This document shows positions 17,766 through 25,884 of a stretch of 44,364 nt of DNA, in pieces. This stretch comes from Flavobacteriaceae bacterium (GTDB lineage: Bacteria > Bacteroidota > Bacteroidia > Flavobacteriales > Flavobacteriaceae): NCBI GenBank assembly GCA_029248185.1, contig JAQWJV010000032.1, positions 1-44,364 on the forward strand. Direction: 5' to 3'. A model generated the notes under the pieces. That model had not been told where the DNA came from, ran no database searches, and saw nothing but the letters and a program-made list of their open reading frames with translations. Position numbers and translations under genes: made by a program. Numbering within the stretch: the first letter of the stretch is position 1; each line of letters opens with the position of its first letter.

Positions 17766-18155
17766 ATGATTCAACGCATACAATCTCTTTATTTACTTCT
17801 TGTAATTTTATTTTCAAGCGTCTTGGTTTACTTGTTTCTTCAGCCTGAAAATGAATCAATACTGTTTTCTATTTACTGGCTAGATCTGATTTTTTACACC
17901 ATTCCATTACTGTCGTTCGTATGTGTTTTTTTATATGGGAAAAGAAAAGTACAAGCCGTAGTCTGTCTTATCCTCATTCTTTTCAGCCTGATCCCTCTGA
18001 TTAGTTATGGTCAAAAAGTCTATAACGGGAGCTCCGACATGATTCTCTATGTAGTCATTGGAATTTCTTTACTGGAGAGTATACTTTTATTGCTTGCGCG
18101 AAGAGCCATTTTAAAAGATGAAAAATTAGTCCGCTCTATCGACCGCATTCGATAG
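17766..18155 (+). CDS. DUF4293 family membrane protein
   Basis: This 129-residue protein begins MIQRIQSLYLLLVILFSS, the hallmark of DUF4293, and has four predicted membrane segments (about residues 6-25, 40-60, 64-83, 95-115) and a basic C-terminus. DUF4293 is found almost only in Bacteroidota and its function is unknown. It lies divergent from rho, an arrangement seen in many flavobacteria. Its last 30 bp overlap the end of the oppositely oriented phosphodiesterase gene. Confidence 0.85.
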   Translation: MIQRIQSLYLLLVILFSSVLVYLFLQPENESILFSIYWLDLIFYTIPLLSFVCVFLYGKRKVQAVVCLILILFSLIPLISYGQKVYNGSSDMILYVVIGISLLESILLLLARRAILKDEKLVRSIDRIR

Positions 18156-18653
18156 AGCCCCACGCAAACCGAGTTCAATGGCTTCCAGATTTTGAATTTT
18201 TCCTTCCGAAAGATCAAAGCGAAGCAGGGTTCTAATCTTATGAAAGCCTGAGATACCCGCAGCTCCCGGATTCATATGTAAATGTCCGTTTTTTTTATCC
18301 TGCATGACTTTTAAAATATGAGAATGGCCACAAATAAAGAGTTTGGGTTTGTATTGCGAGATCAAAGTTCTAGCCTGTGGAGTATACCTCCCGGGATATC
18401 CCGCAATGTGTGTCATTAGCACACGCACTCCTTCACAAGAAAAAGAAAGCACCTCTGGGGCTTGCAAGCGAACTTTATTACCGTCTATATTGCCATATAC
18501 CGCTCGAGTAGGTTTTAGGGCTTGTAAGCCATCGAGGACCTCAATTTTTCCAATGTCTCCTGCATGCCAGATTTCATCTGCTTGATCGACATACTTGGTG
18601 ATTTTTGAATCTAAATGTCCATGGGTGTCAGAGAGGAGAAGGATTTTCTTCAA
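18126..18653 (-). CDS. YfcE/MJ0936 family metallophosphoesterase
   Basis: This 175-residue protein is a small calcineurin-like phosphoesterase. Metal-ligand motifs are in order: LLSDTHG near residue 7-11, WHAGDIG near residue 30-35, YGNID near residue 54-58, LMTHIAG near residue 79-84 and ICGHSHI near residue 106-112. Relatives such as YfcE hydrolyse phosphodiester model substrates; the physiological substrate is unknown. Length is normal for the family. The start chosen (MKKILLLSDTHG) puts the first motif at the usual place. Confidence 0.9.
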   Translation of the reverse strand: MKKILLLSDTHGHLDSKITKYVDQADEIWHAGDIGKIEVLDGLQALKPTRAVYGNIDGNKVRLQAPEVLSFSCEGVRVLMTHIAGYPGRYTPQARTLISQYKPKLFICGHSHILKVMQDKKNGHLHMNPGAAGISGFHKIRTLLRFDLSEGKIQNLEAIELGLRGALSNAVDRAD

Positions 18654-18829
18654 TTTTTTGTAATTTATTCAAAATTAAACTATTCCCACATCTAAACCAA
18701 TGACCTATGGAAATCATTAAAACCCTGATATCTTCTTCCAAAAAAAAAGGGGTGATTCACTTTTATGAGGACTTCATTTCTTTTTAATTAGAATCAAACC
18801 ATGCGGTTAGAAAATTATTTTACTCAGAA

Positions 18830-19129
18830 ATGGAAACCGTTTTGATTCAAAATAAAGGGAAGTGGCTCGCCCCATTTTTTTTGATTTTTAGTCTTTTATT
18901 TTTAATTGCTTCCCTTTATTTTTATTTATTTCAACAAGAAAATGTCTTGAATGAAGTTTCTGGAATGTTATTAGTTCTACTTGCTCTTGCAAATTGGAGT
19001 GCCACTCATTATCGCCTGATTCAAGTTAAAAAAGGTGGCTTACTCATCGATATTTTTTACTCAAACAAAAGGCAAGAAGTAATTACCGTTTTTGAGTGGC
19101 TACAGCAAAAGCTGATGGAAAATCGATGA
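18830..19129 (+). CDS. Small membrane protein of unknown function
   Basis: This 99-residue ORF has two strongly hydrophobic segments, about residues 13-36 (LAPFFLIFSLLFLIASLYFYLF) read as two parts LAPFFLIFSLL and FLIASLYFYLF, and about residues 43-58, followed by a soluble tail ending VFEWLQQKLMENR. I do not recognise a family. Codon use resembles its neighbours. It stands alone in a looser region; no convincing promoter is seen in the 176 bp upstream, where the only short frames encode 26 and 14 residues. It could be a lineage-specific protein. Confidence 0.5.
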   Translation: METVLIQNKGKWLAPFFLIFSLLFLIASLYFYLFQQENVLNEVSGMLLVLLALANWSATHYRLIQVKKGGLLIDIFYSNKRQEVITVFEWLQQKLMENR

Positions 19130-19215
19130 TTCAGGACCCTATGTCTAAATTCAAGCCCAGACAATTGTTTAACAGCGAGGATTTTAAAGGATATAAAAAA
19201 GACAGTTATTGTTAG
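19126..19215 (+). CDS. Possible 29-residue peptide coupled to the small membrane protein
   Basis: An ATG overlapping the previous stop (ATGA) opens a 29-codon basic reading frame that ends at TAG 19213-19215, reading MIQDPMSKFKPRQL and ending KKDSYC. The overlap geometry is typical of translationally coupled genes, but the frame is too short to judge and it overlaps the 3' end of the convergent phzF-like gene by 4 bp. It may be chance. Confidence 0.22.
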   Translation: MIQDPMSKFKPRQLFNSEDFKGYKKDSYC

Positions 19216-20000
19216 TCCACCCATAGGGTTCCAACCGCATAGGTTTTTGCTTTCCCACTAATAATCACTCGATCTTTTTTGTTTTGGCAAAATAATTCTC
19301 CATGACGCTCTGAGATTTGGAAGGCATGTAATTCATTTTTTTGTAGCCGTTTTGCCCAAAAAGGGATTAAAGAACAATGTGCAGAACCCGTTACAGGATC
19401 TTCTAAGAAAGCAGCTTGAGGGGTGAAAAAACGAGAAACAAAATCTGTATTTTCCCCTAGGGAAGTAACAATCATGCCCCCAGGATCTAAATTGATTTGA
19501 TCAAAAATATGTCGGTCTATTTGAATTGATTTAACTTCTTTTTCTGTGTTGTAAACCAAAACATAATCTCTGGCTTTATAGACCTCAGCGGGAAGGAGGT
19601 TCAGTGCGTTTTTCAAAATTTCAGGAAGTTCAGTGGCTACTGGCATTCGAGAGGGAAAGTCCAGGTGATACATTCCCTGCTGCATTCCAACAGTCAATGG
19701 ACCGCTCAAGGATTCAAAATGAAGCTCTTCTTGGGTGTAATTTAATAGGGTCTTTAAGCAATGCGCTGTGGCAAGAGTTGCATGCCCACACAGATCCATT
19801 TCAATGTTTGGAGTGAACCATCGTAAATGGAGATGATCCCCTCGGTCAATAAAAAAGGCAGTTTCAGGAACCGCATTCTCCTTGGCGATATTTAACAAGG
19901 TTTCATCCGGCAACCAACTTTCTAATGGAACCACACAGGCTGGATTTCCTCCAAAACTTGAATCAGTGAATGCATTTATTTGAAAAAAGGAAAGCTTCAT
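19212..20000 (-). CDS. PhzF family isomerase
   Basis: This 262-residue protein belongs to the PhzF/diaminopimelate-epimerase fold. It starts FQINAFTDSSFGGNPACVV, has the catalytic-Glu motif AVPETAF with Glu46, the ring motif EMDLCGHATLATAH and the C-terminal half motif FLEDPVTGSAHCSL. PhzF itself isomerises a phenazine precursor, but most single-copy homologues such as this one, without other phenazine genes nearby, have unknown substrates. I therefore give no gene symbol. It is monocistronic as far as can be seen, with 245 bp of non-coding sequence upstream. Confidence 0.9.
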   Translation of the reverse strand: MKLSFFQINAFTDSSFGGNPACVVPLESWLPDETLLNIAKENAVPETAFFIDRGDHLHLRWFTPNIEMDLCGHATLATAHCLKTLLNYTQEELHFESLSGPLTVGMQQGMYHLDFPSRMPVATELPEILKNALNLLPAEVYKARDYVLVYNTEKEVKSIQIDRHIFDQINLDPGGMIVTSLGENTDFVSRFFTPQAAFLEDPVTGSAHCSLIPFWAKRLQKNELHAFQISERHGELFCQNKKDRVIISGKAKTYAVGTLWVD

Positions 20001-20245
20001 TGTTAGATTTTGTGAATGATTTTAAGATGCAGATCGCTTAGTTGTATCGGATTTTGCATGTGGTTTAATCCCCCTAATTTAGCAAATAAATTGAATAGAT
20101 ACTCTGCTATTCTAGCCCTTGGCCCGAGTAAGCTTTGCCGAACAGTCGAAATAAAGAGATTCAGAGGCACCATCCTGAGTTGGACCTAGGAATAATTAGC
20201 AATTAATCATAATAAGGATTATTGAAGACGGGTTTTTAATTTTCA
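20001..20245. other. Intergenic stretch with no supported gene
   Basis: No RNA gene or convincing protein is visible here. On the minus strand a 56-codon frame runs from ATG 20173 to TAA 20005-20003 and stops just before phzF, while another frame reads GASESLYFDCSAKLTRAKG before a stop. Neither resembles a family I recognise with confidence, and neither is listed as a gene. Confidence 0.5.
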
Positions 20246-20659
20246 TTAAGTCCATGGATCATAGGAACCAAAATTCCAAATATACCCTTCTGGGTCAAGA
20301 CAACTGTAGCCTTGGCCCCCATAATCTTCATTTTTTAAATCTAAGATTATATTTGCTCCGCCCGAAATCGCCCTTTGATAGTGTTTTTCTATTTCATCAA
20401 CAATGATATAGGGCGCTTGGGTATTAATTCCATTAAGATCTTTTGGAGTTTTTATGAATTTATTATAATTATTGTTGTTTTCAGCGCCCAACATTATCAA
20501 AGCATTACCAAAATTTAACTGTGCATGAGTTATGGTCCCATTTGTACCTGTCACAATCAAATGCCTTTTAAATCCAAAAGCATGACAGAGCCATTCAATT
20601 GCTGTTGAAACGTTTTTGTATCGTATTGTTGGAATTATCCTGGATCCGTTTTGCTTCAT
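20246..20659 (-). CDS. VOC (glyoxalase/bleomycin resistance-like) family protein
   Basis: This 137-residue protein has one vicinal-oxygen-chelate module: TIRYKNVSTAIEWLCHAFGF at the start, ITHAQLNFGNALIMLG in the middle with a candidate metal His, and YSCLDPEGYIWNFGSYDPW at the end with the candidate metal Glu. VOC proteins include glyoxalases, dioxygenases and drug-binding proteins; nothing here decides which. It is a single gene, preceded upstream by an attC-like palindromic element, a cassette-like arrangement that suggests it may have been acquired. No operon partners are obvious. Confidence 0.85.
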   Translation of the reverse strand: MKQNGSRIIPTIRYKNVSTAIEWLCHAFGFKRHLIVTGTNGTITHAQLNFGNALIMLGAENNNNYNKFIKTPKDLNGINTQAPYIIVDEIEKHYQRAISGGANIILDLKNEDYGGQGYSCLDPEGYIWNFGSYDPWT

Positions 20660-20680
20660 AGGGGAGTTCTTATTGTAATA

Positions 20681-20829
20681 GCTAACGGTTAGTATAAGAA
20701 TGGTAAGGGATTAAAAAGTACTCAATTTCAGTTTGGCACTTAGCCAAATCTTTGATTTGGCGGACTTTATTAATAACCACCAACTTTGGATTTGGCACTT
20801 AACCCTTATTGTTTTTATGCCTTGTTAGC
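20681..20829. repeat. attC-like palindromic intergenic element
   Basis: A 149-bp element is bounded by the inverted hexamers GCTAAC (20681-20686) and GTTAGC (20824-20829). Inside, TAAGGG (20704-20709) pairs with CCCTTA (20803-20808), GCCAAATC (20743-20750) forms a tight hairpin with GATTTGGC (20754-20761), and GATTTGGC recurs at 20789-20796. TTTGGCACTTA is directly repeated at 20732-20742 and 20791-20801. The outer ends resemble integron attC core sites (RYYYAAC...GTTRRRY) with mismatches, and the element begins 25 bp downstream of one minus-strand ORF and ends before the next. Similar GTTAGC-bounded elements recur in Bacteroidota genomes as I remember them. No integrase is in the window, so this is a structural resemblance only. 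Confidence 0.55.
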
Positions 20830-20853
20830 AAACGTATTTATTTCTTTTATATA

Positions 20854-21153
20854 TTATTTGTTTTTATTCATTTTAAACTCTTGTAATTCAACATATTGAC
20901 TCTCAATGATTGTGTCTAATGGGCTTTTTATTTTTGCAAGAGATTTTTTACTAATAGGCGTATATATCTGTGTGATTTTTATAGAGTTATTTCCTAATAA
21001 CTTCTCCTTAGGGTAGATATCAGTAGCATTATCCAGAAAATGAATCGTATCAAGATGGCGTAAAGCGGGAGGCCTCACTTTCTTTTTAAGCTCAGCTGTG
21101 TTAAAAGCGGAAGGGTAGGCATGAACATAGGATATAAGCCGTAGGTTTTTCAT
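20854..21153 (-). CDS. Hypothetical protein, 99 residues
   Basis: I do not recognise this protein. It starts MKNLRLISYVHAYPSAF, is rich in Lys and Ile and ends in a charged LQEFKMNKNK tail; there is no signal peptide or membrane segment. It lies on the downstream side of the leu operon terminator and directly upstream of the attC-like element, like a gene in an integron-type cassette. Codon use is similar to neighbours. It could be a genuine small accessory gene or a remnant of a larger one. Confidence 0.4.
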   Translation of the reverse strand: MKNLRLISYVHAYPSAFNTAELKKKVRPPALRHLDTIHFLDNATDIYPKEKLLGNNSIKITQIYTPISKKSLAKIKSPLDTIIESQYVELQEFKMNKNK

Positions 21154-21204
21154 GGGTATAGATCAGATCAAGGACATTGAATTATAAACGTAACAAAAAA
21201 AACA

Positions 21205-21236
21205 GAGAATAAAAAAACCCGCTCTTTGGCGGGTTT
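21205..21236 (-). terminator. Intrinsic terminator of the leu operon
   Basis: The stem AAACCCGC / GCGGGTTT (21215-21222 and 21229-21236) with a 6-base loop is followed on the minus strand by a T run. It lies 25 bp after the leuB stop codon and ends the leucine operon. Confidence 0.8.
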
Positions 21237-21261
21237 GTCTTTTAGGAAAGGGGAGGGGGAT

Positions 21262-22329
21262 TTAGCCTATGATTTGTTTCACTAAATAATCTCCAACTTC
21301 TGTAGTAGAATTTCCTTTGGCATCGCCTTCTTTCAAATCTTCAGTTACGATTCCCTCTGCCAGAGATAGATCAACCACACGGAGTATTTCAGCGCCTTCA
21401 TCGGTCAGGCCAAAGCTCATTTCAAAAAGCATGGCAGCAGAAAGTACGGTAGCCAGGGGGTTGGCGATACCTAAACCCGTTGCTTGTGGAAAAGATCCGT
21501 GTATGGGTTCGTATAAAGCATTTTCGGTGCCTACTGAAGCCGAGGGCATTAAGCCCATAGAACCTGAGATTACAGAAGCTTCATCCGTAAGTATGTCTCC
21601 AAAGAGGTTTTCGGTGATTAACACATCATAGCTATTGGGCCATTGTACCAATCGCATGGCTACGGCATCTACAAATTCGTAAGATACTTCCACTTCAGGA
21701 TAGTCTTTTTCCATGGCTTGAACGGTTTCTCTCCACAGGCGAGAACTTTCCAAAACATTGGCTTTGTCTACACAACATAGTTTTTTAGAACGGGTCATTG
21801 CCAATTCAAACCCTTTGATTGCTAAACGTTGAATTTCTTCTCGGGTATAAGTACAGGTATCAAAAGCAGTATTGCCTCCGTCTTTTCGTCCGCGTTCTCC
21901 AAAATAGATTCCTCCCGTTAATTCACGTAAAAAGACCAAATCTGTTCCTTCAATTCGTTCTCTCTTGAGCGGAGATTTATCCAGGAGAGAGGGGAAAGTG
22001 AAAGTGGGTCTTACGTTCGCAAACAAACCTAATTTTTGACGCATTTTTAATAAGCCTTGTTCAGGACGGACTTTGGCTGATGGGTCATTGTCAAATCGAG
22101 GGTGACCTATGGCACCAAACAAGATGGCATCTGCTTCCAAACACACTTGGTGGGTTTCCTCAGGGTAGGGGTCACCTACAGCATCAATTGCAGCGGCTCC
22201 GGTTAGGGCAGGAGTCCATTCAATGCTATGGTTAAATTTTTTGGCAATTGCATCAGAAACTTTTACGGCTTGATCAATTACTTCGGGTCCTATACCGTCT
22301 CCGGCTAAAAGGGCAATTTTTAAATGCAT
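21262..22329 (-). CDS. leuB: 3-isopropylmalate dehydrogenase
   Basis: LeuB oxidatively decarboxylates 3-isopropylmalate with NAD in leucine synthesis. The 355-residue protein shows LLAGDGIGPEVIDQA at the start, LRELTGGIYFGERG, the substrate-binding VDKANVLESSRLWR, the metal-binding ITENLFGDILTDEASV and the cofactor motif YEPIHGSFPQATGLG. Length is normal. It is the last gene of the leu operon, 6 bp after the second leuA homologue, and is followed by an intrinsic terminator. The related enzyme of the citramalate route to isoleucine uses the same protein in several organisms. Confidence 0.97.
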   Translation of the reverse strand: MHLKIALLAGDGIGPEVIDQAVKVSDAIAKKFNHSIEWTPALTGAAAIDAVGDPYPEETHQVCLEADAILFGAIGHPRFDNDPSAKVRPEQGLLKMRQKLGLFANVRPTFTFPSLLDKSPLKRERIEGTDLVFLRELTGGIYFGERGRKDGGNTAFDTCTYTREEIQRLAIKGFELAMTRSKKLCCVDKANVLESSRLWRETVQAMEKDYPEVEVSYEFVDAVAMRLVQWPNSYDVLITENLFGDILTDEASVISGSMGLMPSASVGTENALYEPIHGSFPQATGLGIANPLATVLSAAMLFEMSFGLTDEGAEILRVVDLSLAEGIVTEDLKEGDAKGNSTTEVGDYLVKQIIG

Positions 22330-22335
22330 AGAAAT

Positions 22336-23856
22336 TTAGTTTTGAATGATATTCAACATTTTTTCTGTGGCTTTTATGGCAGCAACCGTTTGGTCGGAAT
22401 CCAAACCACGGGTGGTAAATTCTTTGGCGTCACTTTTCCAAGTGATCGTTGTTTCACAGAGTGCATCTGAGTTACTTCCGGGTGGAATACGCACAGCGTA
22501 ATCAACTAGTTTAGGTAAATCAATATGTTGTGGGTGGTATATTTTTTGTAACGCATTCCAAAAGGCATCATATTGTCCGTCTCCCGAAGCATTTTGCTCA
22601 TAGTTCTTTCCGTTAATTTCGACAGAGACACTGGTAGTAGGACGTAAGCCTTTAGAATGGGTCAAAACATAGGATTTGATTTTTACCCGACTGGCTACAT
22701 TATTTCCTAAAACATCAGAAATAATAAAGGGTAAATCTTCGGCCGTCATGCGTTCTTTCTTATCTCCCAGTTCAATAATGCGTTGGGTTACTTTTTTAAG
22801 TTCATCGTCGTTGAGGGTTAACCCCAATTCGTGTAAGTTTTTTTGAATATTGGCTTTTCCTGAGGTCTTGCCCAAGGCATATTTTCTTTTTCTTCCAAAT
22901 CGTTCTGGAAGAAGTGCATTGAAATAGAGATTCTTTTTTGAATCTCCATCGGCATGAATACCTGCCGTTTGTGTAAATACATTTTCACCTACAATGGGTT
23001 TGTTGGCAGGGATGCGAAACCCCGTCAAAGTAGCAACCAACTGACTCACTTTAAAAAGCGAGTTCTCATTGATGTTAATTTGAATTTCAGGTAAGAAATC
23101 ATTAATTACAGCAACTACACTTGCTAAAGGAGCATTTCCAGCACGTTCTCCCATTCCGTTGACTGTTAGGTGTAAACCACTAACTCCAGCTTTCACCGCT
23201 TCCATGGTGTTGGCTACACTTAGGTCATAATCATTATGACCATGAAAATCAAAATGAAGATTGGGATAACGGTCAATAATTGAATTTAAATAACTCTGGG
23301 TGAGTTCGGGAGTTAGTACTCCCAGGGTGTCAGGCAGTAATACCCTTTCGATCGGTTGCTCCGAGAGAAAATCTAAATAATCATAAACATAGGATTCCGA
23401 ATGACGCATTCCATTGCTCCAATCCTCCAAATAAACATTGGTTTTAAAACCTTTGTCTCCAGCTTGCTTTATGGTTTGCTGAATGTTGTTAAAATGTTCA
23501 GCAGGTTTTTGTTTGAGCTGATATTTTAAATGATTTAAAGATCCTTTGGTTAATAAATTTTGAACGAGCGCTCCTGCATCTTCCATCCATTGTATGGAAG
23601 TGCCTCCATCTACAAAAGTAAGTACCTCTACTTTTTCGATAAAGTTATTTTGATGAGCCCAAGAAGTGATTTCTTTTACCGCTTTAAATTCCCCGTCCGA
23701 TACTCGGGCTGAGGCAATTTCGATTCGATCTACTTTAAGTTCCTGTAGTAGTAGTTTGGCTAAAGTTAGTTTTTCAGAAGCTGAAAAGGAGACACCCGAG
23801 GTTTGTTCACCATCGCGCAATGTCGTATCCATGATTTCAAGCATTCTTTTTTTCAT
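22336..23856 (-). CDS. Second 2-isopropylmalate synthase-like protein (IPMS or citramalate synthase) with regulatory domain
   Basis: This 506-residue protein has the LeuA-like TIM barrel ([19 protein letters not shown] at the start, metal motif DFHGHNDYDLSVANT, GMGERAGNAPLASV) and, unlike the other LeuA in this operon, a full C-terminal LeuA dimer/regulatory domain from about residue 375 that normally binds the feedback inhibitor. Its barrel diverges clearly from the 382-residue LeuA upstream. Bacteroidota often carry this paralogue between leuD and leuB. It could be a leucine-inhibited IPMS, a citramalate synthase feeding isoleucine synthesis, or an enzyme for another acyl-CoA; sequence reading alone does not decide. 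It could also start at Met5. Confidence 0.85.
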   Translation of the reverse strand: MKKRMLEIMDTTLRDGEQTSGVSFSASEKLTLAKLLLQELKVDRIEIASARVSDGEFKAVKEITSWAHQNNFIEKVEVLTFVDGGTSIQWMEDAGALVQNLLTKGSLNHLKYQLKQKPAEHFNNIQQTIKQAGDKGFKTNVYLEDWSNGMRHSESYVYDYLDFLSEQPIERVLLPDTLGVLTPELTQSYLNSIIDRYPNLHFDFHGHNDYDLSVANTMEAVKAGVSGLHLTVNGMGERAGNAPLASVVAVINDFLPEIQININENSLFKVSQLVATLTGFRIPANKPIVGENVFTQTAGIHADGDSKKNLYFNALLPERFGRKRKYALGKTSGKANIQKNLHELGLTLNDDELKKVTQRIIELGDKKERMTAEDLPFIISDVLGNNVASRVKIKSYVLTHSKGLRPTTSVSVEINGKNYEQNASGDGQYDAFWNALQKIYHPQHIDLPKLVDYAVRIPPGSNSDALCETTITWKSDAKEFTTRGLDSDQTVAAIKATEKMLNIIQN

Positions 23857-23871
23857 CCCAAGGTTTTCGTT

Positions 23872-24468
23872 CTACAAAGGAGTGTTTTGAGCAAATTCCA
23901 CAATCTCCGATTTCATATTACTCAAGTAGTCAATATCATCATAACCATTGAGCATATTCTCTTTCTTGTACGCATTGATTTCAAAAGATTCTGATGTTCC
24001 TGAAGAGGCAAGGGAGATGTTTTGTTTGTGCAAATCAACAGTTAATTCTGTAGCGGGATCGTTTTGAATGGATTCAAAAATTTCGGCTAAAAATTCAGCA
24101 GAAACTTGAACAGGAAGCACACCAATATTCAAACAATTGTTTCGAAATATATCAGCAAAAAAGCTAGAAACGACACAGCGAAAACCATAGTCATAAACTG
24201 CCCAAGCTGCGTGTTCACGAGAGGATCCCGAACCAAAATTGTGTCCCCCCACAAGGATTTTTCCTTGATAAGTAGCGTCGTTTAAAACAAAATCTGCTTT
24301 GGGAGTGTCATCCTGATTGTAACGCCAATCGCGAAATAAATTGTCTCCAAATCCTACGCGTTCAGTAGCTTTTAAAAAACGGGCAGGAATAATTTGATCG
24401 GTATCTACATTCTCGATGGGAAGTGGAACCGCTGTACTGGTTAAAATACTAAATGAATCGTATGCCAT
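23872..24468 (-). CDS. leuD: 3-isopropylmalate dehydratase small subunit
   Basis: LeuD forms with LeuC the isomerase that converts 2-isopropylmalate to 3-isopropylmalate. The 198-residue protein has [19 protein letters not shown] near residue 16-34 and the swivel-domain motif [16 protein letters not shown] that contacts substrate. The family length is about 200. It starts 2 bp after leuC and is followed 15 bp later by the second leuA homologue. All conserved residues that I can recognise are present. Confidence 0.97.
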   Translation of the reverse strand: MAYDSFSILTSTAVPLPIENVDTDQIIPARFLKATERVGFGDNLFRDWRYNQDDTPKADFVLNDATYQGKILVGGHNFGSGSSREHAAWAVYDYGFRCVVSSFFADIFRNNCLNIGVLPVQVSAEFLAEIFESIQNDPATELTVDLHKQNISLASSGTSESFEINAYKKENMLNGYDDIDYLSNMKSEIVEFAQNTPL

Positions 24469-24470
24469 GT

Positions 24471-25868
24471 TTATTGTATTAAAGTTCGTGGATCTGTTAT
24501 TTTTCCTGTAATTGCAGCAGCAGCAGCCACTAGGGGACTAGCAAGCAGGGTTCGAGAACCCGGACCTTGACGTCCTTCAAAATTTCTATTGGAAGTACTG
24601 ACGGCATATTTACCTGCAGGAATTTTATCATCGTTCATGGCTAAACAAGCTGAACATCCAGGTTCACGAAGTTCAAATTTAGCTGCTTCAAAGATATCAA
24701 GCAAGCCTTCTTCTTTGATGGAGGCTAATACTTTATGAGATCCAGGAACTAGCCATGCCGTTACATTTTCAGCACGCTTCTTTCCTTTAACAATACTTGC
24801 AAAAGCTCTAAAATCTTCAATTCTACCGTTAGTACAACTACCGATAAAAACAAAGTCAATGGGTTTTCCAAGCATACTTTCTCCTTCTGCATAGCCCATA
24901 TAGTCAAGAGACTTTTTGTAGGTTGCTGCCCCCCCTTCAACGCTAGACGCAGTTGGGATGGCTTTGGTAATACTCATTCCCATTCCTGGGTTGGTACCAA
25001 AAGTAATCATCGGATCAATTTCTGAACCTTCAAAGACAAGTTCTTTGTCAAAAGTAGCACCTTCGTCGGTGTGCAAGGTTTCCCAGTATGCCATGGCTTT
25101 ATCCCAAGCTGCACCATCAGGAGTAAATTCTCTGCCTTTGATGTATTCGAAAGTTTTTTCATCTGGAGTAATCATTCCTCCACGGGCACCCATTTCGATG
25201 CTTAAATTACAAACGGTCATTCGACCTTCCATACTCAGTTGTTCAAAAACTTCTCCTGCATATTCTACAAAATAACCAGTAGCTCCTGAAGTTGTTAGTT
25301 TTGAAATAATGAATAGCGCTACGTCTTTGGGTGTCACTCCATGATTGAGAGAACCGTTAATGGAAATACGCATTTTTTTAGGTTTGGGTTGCATGATACA
25401 TTGCGTTGCCAAAACCATTTCTACCTCTGAGGTTCCAATTCCGAAAGCGATGGCTCCAAAAGCACCGTGGGTTGAAGTGTGAGAATCTCCACAAACGATT
25501 GTAGCTCCAGGTTGGGTAATTCCGTATTCTGGTCCTACCACGTGTACAATACCGTTTTTCTTATGACCCAACCCCCAATAGGAAATACCATGTGCATTGG
25601 CATTTTCTTCTAGAGCTTTTAATTGATTTCGTGATAAGGGATCAGCAACGGGAAGGTGTTGATTTAAGGTAGGAGTATTGTGATCGGCGGTAGCAAACGT
25701 GCGCTCAGGGTACAATACAGGTAATGCTCTGTTTTTTAATCCAAGGAAGGCAACAGGACTTGTTACCTCATGGATCATGTGACGATCAATGAAAAGGACA
25801 TCAGGTCCCTTGTCGATACTGCGAACAACATGGGAATCCCAAACTTTATCAAATAGGGTTTGTTTCAT
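24471..25868 (-). CDS. leuC: 3-isopropylmalate dehydratase large subunit
   Basis: LeuC is the aconitase-family subunit that carries the 4Fe-4S cluster for isopropylmalate isomerisation. The 465-residue protein has [11 protein letters not shown] at the start, [16 protein letters not shown], and the three cluster Cys ligands in [13 protein letters not shown] and [11 protein letters not shown]. Length is normal. It lies 16 bp downstream of leuA and 2 bp upstream of leuD. The large and small subunits being separate is the bacterial arrangement. Confidence 0.97.
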   Translation of the reverse strand: MKQTLFDKVWDSHVVRSIDKGPDVLFIDRHMIHEVTSPVAFLGLKNRALPVLYPERTFATADHNTPTLNQHLPVADPLSRNQLKALEENANAHGISYWGLGHKKNGIVHVVGPEYGITQPGATIVCGDSHTSTHGAFGAIAFGIGTSEVEMVLATQCIMQPKPKKMRISINGSLNHGVTPKDVALFIISKLTTSGATGYFVEYAGEVFEQLSMEGRMTVCNLSIEMGARGGMITPDEKTFEYIKGREFTPDGAAWDKAMAYWETLHTDEGATFDKELVFEGSEIDPMITFGTNPGMGMSITKAIPTASSVEGGAATYKKSLDYMGYAEGESMLGKPIDFVFIGSCTNGRIEDFRAFASIVKGKKRAENVTAWLVPGSHKVLASIKEEGLLDIFEAAKFELREPGCSACLAMNDDKIPAGKYAVSTSNRNFEGRQGPGSRTLLASPLVAAAAAITGKITDPRTLIQ

Positions 25869-25884
25869 TTAAGTGAAATTCAAA

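Noticed and set aside
18662-18829. Two very short frames (26 and 14 codons) before the 99-residue membrane protein
   Set aside because: They are too short and lack any promoter or family support; probably chance in AT-rich DNA.
20003-20173. 56-codon minus-strand frame ending just before phzF
   Set aside because: It has a stop three codons upstream of its ATG, no recognised family and a second frame in the same DNA that looks equally protein-like, so coding cannot be supported.
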